From assembly GCA_004794785.1 (NCBI GenBank), contig SJOL01001656.1, positions 30,181 to 94,180 on the forward strand: DNA of 64,000 bases, read 5' to 3'. Each line of letters opens with the position of its first letter. Positions within the stretch are counted from its first letter, which is position 1. The translations under genes were made by a program, and so were the position numbers. Under the pieces are notes generated by a model that was not told the origin of the DNA, searched no databases, and saw nothing but the letters and a program-made list of their open reading frames with translations. Shown one piece after another: positions 36,601 through 48,600 of this stretch. Origin of the DNA: Opisthorchis felineus. Its lineage: Eukaryota > Platyhelminthes > Trematoda > Opisthorchiida > Opisthorchiidae.

Positions 36601-39600
36601 CCACCCAAGATAAACGACAAAGTTGCGTTCAACAGGGTGGACGGTTGCAAGTCAGAGAAGGGTCAGCCACAAGGAATTCGACATACGCTGAGTACGAACA
36701 AATTACGTGGGATCAGGCCATCGTTTGGCAGTAGAGCTTAACGCCTGAGAGAGTAAATTTAGCCGCGTAAGCAACTGGCATTAGGTTGAGTAAAGGTCTT
36801 CGGAATTAGAGATATTAGCTTCATCATGTAGTTATTCCCAGCCCACATTCTAGTAAAACGGTCACACTTCACCTAACGTAAATATGCTAGCACGTGAGAA
36901 TGATGCGAACTGTCACCTTCGACGTGTGATCGTCCGTTTCTAGTTACCTGACTTCAAAAAACAAAGTACTGGGCTCCCGTCCGCATGTAAAAATCCCGCA
37001 ACCTGCACCGGAAGCAGAGTAAAAGTAAGTAAATAATAAATAAATTGTTCGGCTGTAACACCCTTTCGGTACCTGGCTTCCATGCCACCTGAAGGAAGCA
37101 CGAGGGCTGGGGTACTGCTAGGTTGCCCAAGCTCAGACAGGAGAAGTCGAGATGCAGAAGTCGGGTTCGAACCACGAACCTTCCGGTCAGTAAATTTGCG
37201 CTCTAACCACTGGGCCATCCCCCCCCCCAGAATTAGGGTATTTGTAATTGGGAGTTCAGGGAGCGGTAAGGACGTCCCATACTGTCATTTAGGTTGTCGT
37301 TGTTCGGATGCTGAAGGAATGAACTAATAAAAGATGTATTAGAAAGCATTTTACAGATTAGCAAGACATTTACGTTGATATGACTACACTCGTTAGGACG
37401 CAAGCAACAACTCGGGTGCTGGTATGGTCACAATGGTGGTCGATAAGGACCAAGAAGTGTGACGGGACCAAAAGTGAAAACCCGCGACGGTGTGCTGCCT
37501 GCTGAAGTCTACCGTGCTGCCTGACAAGTACAGTGAGACATGATACGCATGATTAGTAAAACCACGAGGTTAACAGGTACGATACATTGCTGTAGCACCA
37601 TATGGCTGATCTTTTTTTTACTACCGTCGGTTTTTCTGCTTCATTTCTTAGTTTAACCGTGTCAAGGGTTGAAAAAAGGGAGGCAGAGCAGTGATTCGTG
37701 GATTCCTGGCATGAGATGGTGGTTGTGATAATATGTAACAACGGGAGATAATAACAAAGGTGACGAGAGAAGGCGCGACATAATTGCTTATCTACTTCCC
37801 GCACAAGCAACCGGCCATCGATCTGATAGGCCTGGTGATCACAACACGCTCTTCAGCAAGCATACGTTAATCACACAAAGATAGAAGTTGGTTTTAATGG
37901 AATTCCACTGAGTCCTTCAGAGATTCTTTCAGTAATAGTATAGAGCAGAGTGATTACTTAATGCAGTCATTAACCCAAAGAGAACACCGTGTACTTGACC
38001 TCTTTCTGAGGCTGGGGAGCTGCTAACTATGACATCGTTCACGGGCTACGTTGTTGTAGGATGGTCTATGAGGGGGTGATTACGACAGTCAGATTTTAGT
38101 GACTCAACCATGTCACCCACTGTTACAAACTGTGAGGAGTAGCAACATTAAACAAACGAGAACGACGCAGTGCACGTGTTAATTGAAAACCGGGTTATTG
38201 AAGATGGGGAACATACATAGGTAGAGTAGTGTTCGTCACAGTTAGCATCGCAGTCCCAAGGCCGGCGGCGGCAACCGCTGCTGCTTGGCCACTGGTTAGT
38301 TTGCGTAGAAGCACTAGACCCGGAGTGAAGGTGTAGCCAACGAACGGTAAGTTGCGTACGCAATCTGATCCATCCCATTCGACATCTTCTATCTCTTCAA
38401 ACTCTTCCGGTATTGATATGGCGGCGGCTTTACGAATGGCCTTCACTTTCGCCTCTCTATTGTTAAGAGGTGTTTCCAATTTGTTATCATCGACCGCATG
38501 AGACTCACTGACCATAGGGTCGGTGTTTTCATCAAGCACCTTTTCGTCAACTTCATCGCTTGGATGGGTACATTCCTGGGTCAAGAGAGTGACTTCAGCT
38601 GCTTCCGCTAGGTGGCAGGTGGTATCCAAGACTGACGGGTAGAGGGACTCACGGGTTGTCTCTTTCATTCGTATTGGAGAGAAAGTTTCATTTGTTGATA
38701 CATCCATTATGAGTTCGTCGCGAGTTCGCGAACCACCACCGGAAAAGTTCGACACGTCATCCAACTCACCGACAGGTGGCAGATAGGGTGGTGTGGCTGA
38801 AAATAGACAAACAAGTGAAGTAACGTATGTTGTGCTATGTGATGCTGAGTACCCAGGCATAAAAGAAAATCCAGTCAACATGAGGAGCTGAGAAGAGAAG
38901 CTGCTGTAAAAAAATCTGACCCAACGTGGGATCTGCCGTTTTTCTGTAGGAAGGTGGTCCACTAAAATAAATGGATGAAACAGCAAGAAAAAGGCGAATG
39001 AATTCGTTACAAGCTTTGAGCTGTCTATGGTAACGATGACTGGGAGTGCGGGTATGTGGATTTTATACAACTTGTAAATACAGACGGCTCGATCCGATTA
39101 TTAACCTACAAAACCGCGTTTGTTAGACATCCAATAGCACATTCTCTCATGGATAAAATGGATGCCGTTTTTGGCTCTGTTTCTGGTAATTTATCACCAA
39201 CTGCATACCACCGCGGTCACGTTCAGAGTGAGTCTTCTACTGAAGCACCTGTACTCAACCACCACAACCGATCAGATATGTATGTTGACTATTGATTTGT
39301 ATGAGTCCGACCCTTGTGAACTGAACATTTGTGTGCCCCTTCTGAATGTTGCTGTTCGTACAAGGTGCGCCCGTCTCCACTTATTTAGTATAGTGTGCGT
39401 GAATGTCCTCATGAAAAACTGTTGCAAGCACTACCTGGATAATTAAAACACGCCTGGAATAATGAGTGGCCGAATGTGGTCGATTGTTCCTATAGGAAGC
39501 CCCCGTCTGCACGACCCCTCGCGCAAAATGCTGGACTACTTAGCTTGTTTGAAAATCTCCATAAGCATTTGGAAAGCCACCAGACAACCCGTCAATAAAA

Positions 39601-42600
39601 AAGTTGGCATTATTAGAAACGCAGGATTCATTTTCCAAAAGAAAGGCTAGACGTTTCCGACTAGTTACTCAACATCACTACAGTTTTACACTAGTCCCTT
39701 TTCAGCGACGCGTCAAAATCTAACGGAAATCTTGTGTCACCACGTTAAATGACAACAGCTGATATGACTGGATGAAGAAATTCGCACACTGGTCAGGAGA
39801 GTCAATTATGCTCTTAGGGCCGAAGTAGAGTCTATTCCGAGGATCTTCGAGCCTGAGTGTGAGTTTTACCACCACGAGGGGGGGGTGTGTTGGATTATGC
39901 AATGATTAAAGTGGCGCATAAGCCTCTTCCGAACGCCGACTGAGTTGGGCCCGCAACTATGAACTAACTGATGGCATTGATTGCCAATGATTAGCAGATT
40001 TGCGGAGGAGATCGACCTATTTCAAGTGAATATCCTCGTAACGAATGCTGCTAGGTTTATAAAATGACTTCTCTAACAAATATCCATGGCGGAAAACGGG
40101 ATATCTTGGAGACAATTTACATATGTCAAAGATAAGGACGACCGCTCGTCTCTGAGAGGCAGCCGCACCGATAGTAGGAGCGTAGGTGGTATTACCGCCT
40201 GTTACTATCACTGTTGATAGCAGGGTAGCCCACACAATGGAGCTAATTGAAACAGCTCAAGTGTACTTCGACTGAAGGTCCACTAACTAAACTGTGATAG
40301 CGTAATCAATTCTCAAGACTCGCTCAGTGATTATGGGAGTAGCTGGTAATATTGATAACTCTACAGAGATATTTGCTTGAGTCGGAATCCGGAACAGTAA
40401 CAGAGCAAACAACTCGTCGGGGCATTTCTGTCAGAGATAATTCGCTTGACCCACATTAAGAAAAACCAGAGACAGACCAAGAATCCCCTATAGCCTCCTC
40501 TGAACTCATACATGATGGGTCGAAAAATGTAACTCCAACTGCCAACAGAGCGGCCATCCACTGTAATTTGGTTCAGGCCGTAACTCCGAACCAACCCTAG
40601 TCTGGAACTGTTCGTTGAAGAGTGGTTAGGAGAAAATGATTGAAGAACCGTGGTAAATCGGTTTTATCACTGATCGGGTGACTCGATCACCGATGAACAC
40701 AGCGTTCCGGTAGTTGAAAGTACGTCTCAACAACCTATTGACGACTGTCATCCTCCCGTCCGGCACACACTTCAGGTGAACTCGAACAACATACTTCCTG
40801 CCTATCATAAGGGGGCTCTACAAACTGACCTACCCAGGACGCTTGCTTTCCGTCATACATATGTACTGAAAATCCATACGTGAATTACTACATCCCCGGC
40901 TGATGGATTAAGGGTTGATGTCTGTCGGTGCTGCTAGACTCCTGTGGGACTTCCACATCGAGCCAGACGCTGATATTGCCTGGGTATACGCGGTGGTAAA
41001 GCATCCGTCGGGTAGGTGGGAGGCCGGCGACTAGAGACCACTCGAAGACTCATTTATCCCATGCTTTCTGCACTTGAACTTCTTATTTCAAGGTTTACCA
41101 AACCCCAGCTCTCCGACACAGATTTAAAATAAGTGACAGAAAAGAATTACAGCTTACTTTGTCGCAGGGTTGCAAAATCAATAATCTTGAAAAAGGGGTG
41201 TCGAACGCAGCCATCATAGGTCAACCGCTTAGAAGGGCTGGTGATCAGAGAACGTATGAGTTGGACGGCATTGTCCGGGATTTGCACATTGGACGGGAAC
41301 TTGAGCGTTTTCTACAGTGAAGAAGAGTAAGTTGGGAAAGGCACGAGCGCACAACATACCTTGTAGTCAACAATCTTTTGCATCATGAGATCTTCATCTT
41401 TATCGTAGAATGGAGTTTGGCTGTAGAACAGTTCGTAGAGCAGAACACCAATGGCCCAGTAGTCATATTCCGGGCCAACCAACAGAGGTTCTTCGTTGTG
41501 CCGACCTCTCTGACGAAGAAGTTCGATATTCAAATACTCTTTAGTGCCCACCATGGTAGGACAAACGCACTACATTAAATTGAAAGTGGAAGAACGAAAG
41601 AAAAAGATGATGATTATGATACATTCGTCTGACGTTTTGCTTAAACTCTGAGGGAGACGAAAATAATAAAACAATAAACCAAGCAGGAACACTTTCCAAG
41701 GATGCAGAGATATTTCTTCTACAAGGGCATTTCCTGTCAGGAGATGCAACCAATGGGAACCGGCCTCTACACCGCCTTGTTAATGAAAACTTAGTCGCAT
41801 GGTGCATCAAACAAATTCGACCAAAGTGCGAATCCGGGTAACCAGGTGAAATCAGCACGTTAAACGATAAAAAATACGCTCGAATAGACACCGTATTGTA
41901 CTGGTTGCCCGTAAAGTGTCTAACATCGACCGCCACACGGTACAAAATTTCATCTTCTTCGCCTTTCTGCAGCTGTTCTAGGTTCTAGTCCAGGAAGCCC
42001 ACTAAAATGGACCAGATTTCCGAACCTTTGCGAAAAAAGGCCCAAGTGTATAACAAAACTAAAGAAAAATGCACCGCCATGTTCCAGATGGGTAAACCCT
42101 AAAATCTAAACATACAACTAATTAGCCGTCTAAAAGGTAATCAAATGGGACTCACTTTACCATCCGCGTCTAATCGAATAGCTGATCCGAAATCCAACAA
42201 CTTCAAGTGACCACTGCGTTCGATGGCAAAGTTCTCCGGCTTTAGGTCACTGAAGAAGTAAAAAGACACAACTGAGACACAATAAAGTGACATGCCTGGC
42301 AACCACGAAATTGGTTAACTAAGGGCGCTGGAAATGTTTTAAAAACAGTTGCTTCTAGTAGTTTGATTATTCAGAAGAATCAGTGTCGATAGAATAAGTA
42401 GCTAACGAATTAAACTCACCTCACTGCGGGACTGGCTAGTAGAGTAAGCAAGGGATTAAAAATAACACATGTGGAAGGCAGCTAATCGCTAATGAGGAAA
42501 GTAGACACTTTTCGGCCGGCTAGCATTTGGGGGAGTATGAAGTAACGTCGCAGCAGAAGGAAACAAAGTACACTACAGGCACCGGAAACGTTATGATTCA

Positions 42601-45600
42601 AGCTTGATACAAACAATTTGTCGATGATGCAGCCCTATTCAGCAGTGATTTTGAATATAAGGGCATGCCATGTGCTGTCGGCTTGTTACTGGTCAGGAAA
42701 ACGTTGTTCTGCCTTAAAATACGTCCATAGCACTGATCGTATGTGGCATCCGTAATTAAGCACTGGATGACCACGTTCGAAACCCGGATCCCCCTTTTCC
42801 AGTAAAGGGCAATGAGTGCCACCAACAAACCGGATGGTTGACTCTTCTCCGATTTGCGACCCGAATTACACTGTGGAGGCTCAGTGTGATAGGGCGATTA
42901 TAGTTTAGTTAATTTATGTGCATTACCATATATTAATTGGTCCTATCGTGTGATCTATCACACTGTGCCCGTTCACAACCTAATTGGCTTTACTTTACAG
43001 GCTTCCGCGAGAAGATGAGTCGGTCCCATATAGTCGCCGCCCACGAATTGCGGCCACAGAAAAGGTCAACTTGGTCTATTTGCAGAAATGAGGAGAGCGA
43101 TAAAGTAGAAAAACGGGCTAACAAAGCCATAAAAGTGAATACCACAAGGATTCGAAAGTTTCAAAGTGACTAGTTGGTGGCTGTCTGGGGATGACTGTCG
43201 ATGAGGTGGAAATAAATCCTCTCGAAAGCACAAATGCAACTCGGCTCAATTCAGATCGACCGCTGGTAATGGCCCTCCCTGAAAGATGGTAGACTGTCTT
43301 TTTTTGTCTGACTGCAATCTTCCTGAAATCGTTAGCCAACTTCATCGCCAGTTCCAGTTTTACTCTGAGGACCTTGATCGGGAGGGACATGTCGACTTCT
43401 TAGGATTGCACATTCAGGTTTAAAAAAACATTGACTATCCTTGATCGTGACCACGTATGACGTAATAAACCATCACCAAGATCGACCATTCACCCAACGT
43501 GACCACAACAATACTCATTATAGACACCAGGTTCGGCTTTTTCACGCCACCCCAGAAACCTCACGGTTGATTCCTCTTGGTAAGTATACTAAGGCCAACG
43601 AAATTCCAACGAGTCAAGTGTGACGTACACCCTATTCGCCAAGAAACACATCGGCCGTTTAACATTGATGTGCATTTGAACGCAGTTTGCAGATTCCTAC
43701 GAGATTTGGACATATATCCTGTATTTTCCTTATTTGACAATTTCATTGACTGCCTGCTGCGACCTAGTCACTTAAATTAACAAGCCTTGCAGCATACGAA
43801 AGTATGCCCACCATATGCTTTTATCGGTATTTTAAACTTGGGGCACTATGTAATTCCTCGACATGCCGCTCAAATAAATTTTGCCAGCTAAAGTCACATC
43901 GCAGCTGAATAATATCCGCGTATGATATAAATCAAAACCCGGCGTCAATATTATTGTTAGGACTACTGCTGAGGCAAGTCGGTGAGCATTGAATTCATTA
44001 TCTCTGTAGCTTCATAACGGCTAAGTTGATGGCTTTGCATTTTTTGCTGAACTAATGCTTGGAGAATGCAAGATAGAACAATAAGACGTTGAAAAGGCAT
44101 TATTCGGGATCATATGTACTGGATTATGCCACTCAAACTCCGTTGACCCAACTGAGCGACGGTGCTGTCCAAAATGCCTAGATGGCCTAGTTCAGCTAAT
44201 ATGAACATCCACTAGCTCAATGAATTAGGCTTTCAATGTCGGCAAATTAGACGGATAAATTGTGCTTTTAAGCAGTATCTGTTAGATGTTTTGCTACGGA
44301 ATGACTAGAAATGGAAGAACTCAGCGTGCACGACGCGAAATCACACGACGACCTGGGATGGAATGATCGATTGCAGCGCACAACGGACGCGTTTTTGTGT
44401 GATCAGGATGGACAGCGCTCTAGCTCACACTAGATATGTGAACAACAAATAAGCACGTACCAGTGAATATAACCCATGCGGTGCAATGAGTGTATAGCTT
44501 CAATAGCTTCTGCTGCGTAGAATGCAATCATTTCCGCATCCAACAGGTGTCCAACTCTGTAATTGTACAAAACAAAGGATGGTACTGAAGATTTGACATA
44601 CTGACAGGTTGGTCCAACAGGAAAAGGAAAACAAAACAGTAAGAGGCCATTTTAAGAGAAACACACTAACAATGGTGAAACATCTGAACGGAAGAATATA
44701 TCTGTCTACGGGTGCCTACACTCAAAAAGGGCGATAAGAGCACTACCATAGGAAATGTGAGTACGCCATAAAGAATCACTATATATGCAACAAATTCAAC
44801 GGGAAAGGTGTCTGCTTGCGCAAGAACGCAATCATATATGACACTCCCACTCAGCGATCCCGAGAGAACCAAGCAGGTTCAGTCCCCTTAGAGTGGCGGT
44901 CGTATTACGGACAGACGAACAGCGCGTCCTTTGCTACCAATGTGTCCAACTATACAATTGTCTTAAAGAGCTGTTATATGGAGGGAGTGCTGCGGCAGTA
45001 AACAAATGGGGACAACTAAAAACATTAAAGTGGTGTCTAGCGGGTGTGTCCACCAGGAAACATTTCTTCATTTGCTGTAGAATGCTACAAATGAACGGAC
45101 ACCGCAGAACGCATCCCACTATCATGAATATGATGGGGTACAAAGCTAGGAAGTAAGAAAACTGATGGCTGACAATTGAAATGCCGTGAAACTTACCACC
45201 CTATTTGCAACAAACAAGGCTGTTTAATTGGAAGCCTAATAGTTCGGGAATAAAAAATAAAGTAATGGGATAAGTTGTACTGAAAAAGCACAATCTCTAG
45301 TTTGCTAACTGATATCGACCGCTTCGCAAGTTTATTCATTTTGGCGGTAACCAGGCTCAAACATTTTAACAATCTAAATGGAGCAAAAATAACATTCAAG
45401 TAGTAGGACTATTCATCCAAATCTCAAAACTGATAGGCAGATCGATAGTACACCTCAAAAACGAAAAACTGGCGCGGTTCTTTTGATTTCATCTGATTAA
45501 AACAAATTGAAATATTTTTCCGTCCCACAAAATGGCATACTATTGTTGCGACAGTGAGTTAAAGGCAAATGGCTACCGGATTGGGGAAAAGAGCGAACTA

Positions 45601-48600
45601 GATAAAACTAGACACAACTCCTCGTTCAGGCTCGAGTTTCCGTGTCCAAGCGGGACAACACAATACATGCATCCTCAGTCTGATCGCAAACAACTATTTG
45701 AGCCGAGACTTTCAAAGCATATATCTTCGATAAACAAGTTCGCAGTCAACTGCCTCCAAGAATAACTTTTATATGAAGAAATAAGTTCGCGTACGTTTTG
45801 ACAGAAATTTTCTCAGATCAGAGTAGACGTCTGTTTCTAGTCACAAGAACTGCTTTCAAAGTATTGTTTTATCGGAAATCCCATGACAAAATCTCTTACT
45901 TGATGAAAATTTCACCGAATGATTATGTTCAGAAATTGACTAGGTAAAATTTGGACTCTTGAGTAGTTCGACAGCGTAGAAGTGGGGAGCATAACAGCCT
46001 GCCTTACTCGCCTCATTGCCGCTTTTGACGGAGTTATTTGTTCAGGTAACCCATTTAACTATTGCGGTGCGATTGACGGAGCAACAAAATCCGTGCTTCT
46101 GATCTTGAAGTCAGAGTCGACAACAATGTCGGAATTCCAATGAAACCAGCTGCTAACTATCATGACAACAAATCAGTGCTTTTTGCCCCTACTACTCTCT
46201 AATTGGACAAAAACAAGAGCGTCGTTTAAGACTGTGAGTGATACGACTCAAGGGTAAATAGATATGGTAAGCCATAGAATCAAATCTATGGACAGATATG
46301 GATGGAACCCGAGAAGTGTAGACTGAATATCATAAGAGTAAGAGCCGTGACTGAACAGGGCGATTTTATCTGCAATAAGAGTCATTTACTTCGCAAATTC
46401 AAAGACTGCCAAAAAAGTACACGCCCCTTCTTAGTGTTAACCCTGGGATAACCGTGCGTTCTTTTTCGCCCACAGGTTGTGTTCAGACGATGGGGTCTTC
46501 CAAACAGCAGTGGCGTTGACGACAAGAAGGCGTGGCCCAAAGTTTGTACCCTACCACTAAAAGTTGAACGCAACCCATCGGTGGCTGCTCCCGAAGAAGT
46601 GTGTTTCAAAACACATGTACCTAATGTGGCCAAACTGCTGTATAACCTTGCCCGCGGTTGTTTATCCCAGAGCACGATGTACACAAGCAGCGCCACTGTT
46701 GTCCCGTGGCACAGAGGACAAAGTTACCTAAACTTTTGGTGGTCTGTTGCCAAGCTGGCCATGGTACAACGCGGTCCGGGTAACAGCAGCGCGAGAGCCG
46801 TCTGTCTCAAAAAACTCATCACCGTTGCCCACCTGAGTTATTCTGCCTGATCTAGACCACAGGAGCACACAAATGACCTTTAGTCAAGCAAGAAGGCCAA
46901 CTGGTCTGGCACCGTTTGGTTTGCGGTATCGAAAAGAGGAAAACGTCGGCTTCGTACTCGACTGGTTTCCATAGCTAGCTAATACAAGCTCAATGATGTT
47001 GGAATCCGCTTTTAGGTGATGCAACGTCTTGTTTTTCTTTCAAGTTGATAAACCGAAACTTACGAATTGAGGGAATAGAAATATAGAAAACGACAACCAT
47101 GCATTGGATATCGTAGCCTGGGTGAGTTGGGCTAAAGCTAAAAAAATATTTTCTGTAGTTAGCTACGCAAGCAGAAACGAGGGCGATATCATCAAAGGAA
47201 CCGACTAGACGGATAAACATGACTGAAGTAGATAAGAAATACATGCAGAATAATTGACAACCAGTCCAGGTGTACGCCAGGTTTATATTCATTTTACTGC
47301 TTCAGATTCATTAACACTCTCGCACGCAAGCATGATTAGCCCACAATCTGCTTCAGCCACCATCGTCATTGGAAGCACAATATCAGTGGTCAACACTGAT
47401 GCTTCGGTGCCGTCCAACCATGATTTACTTGGAAGCTTTATTGTGAAGGAAAGAATAAAAGTGGACGAGGGAGGGACTTAGTTCTACCTTACTACAGTCA
47501 TTCCGAGGTGCCTACACTTCCAGAAACTGAGAAGAACGTGACTGAAATGGATTAGCGTCTATATCTTAGAGCGTCTCCAACCAGGCACAGTAGGGATCAC
47601 GCGGTACCCATCCTGGAAGGTGAGTAGCGTCCACAACAACCAAACATTTCATAATCTTTTTCACAACCCTCTACCAGGTCAGGGGTTGGCCACCTCTCTG
47701 CTTCCGCCACTCCGAATTAGCCACGGAAACAGCAGTCCCTTCGGCATACGCAATACATGGCCCAACCAACGTAGCTTCTGGTGCTCGACACATTCTTCAA
47801 TGGAAGTCCCCGCTGCACAACCGAAAGCTCGCTTTCTAATTGCCTCGTTGCGGATTCTCCGACACCAACACACACGAGCTATGGTTCTGAGACAACGGTT
47901 GTCGAACACCTGAAGACGTCTCAGTTCCGCTGCTCGAACAGGCCAAGTCTCAAAGCTACACAACAAACCAGACCGTACTGGAGCCTGATACAGACGTCCC
48001 TTGAGAATCAGAGATACACCGCTTTGACGCCATAGGTGTCTCAAACTAGCAAACGCTACCCGAGTCTTGCAGATTCATGCATTGACCTCATCTGTCACAC
48101 TACAATAGGAATTAATACTTCCAAACGCGCCATAACTTCAAGTCCCTCTCTCTGGATTGTAAGTAGCGTGTTCAGTGACTGAATGTCCAGGAGCATGACC
48201 TAGCACTTTGTGGATGCAAAGTGCATATCAAAGGACTTTAGTCAGTTCATCCAAAAACACCTGCGCATTCTCCTCCTCTTCGAAGATAAGAATGATGTCG
48301 TCTGCACATTCCAGATCGACAAGGCTTTCCTCAGAAGCTATGTGAACACCAGGGTTTTGAAGACCTGCCGGCGTTCTTCTCATTATCTCATTGGTTACCA
48401 AATTAAATAGGAATGGAGAGAGTGGGCACCCCTGATGGACACCACTTTACGTATGGAAGCTTCTGAGGGCTCTCCGTAGGCTCCCACACACTCGGAAGTC
48501 TGAGAATACAAAGAACTTATTATGTTCGCAAACTTCCGGGGCATTCCTCGATGGGCGAGCGTGTCAAGGAGAACAGAACGGTCAACCGAGTCGAATGCGT

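Noticed and set aside
36940..37218. 92-residue minus-strand protein starting [16 protein letters not shown]
   Set aside because: It is a translation of the tRNA-derived SINE; the same frame appears in the other copies at 50.7 and 58.3 kb.
37049..37225. A functional tRNA gene
   Set aside because: A- and B-box sequences are present, but the cloverleaf is not complete and the same head is attached to a common body in several copies, so it is a SINE.
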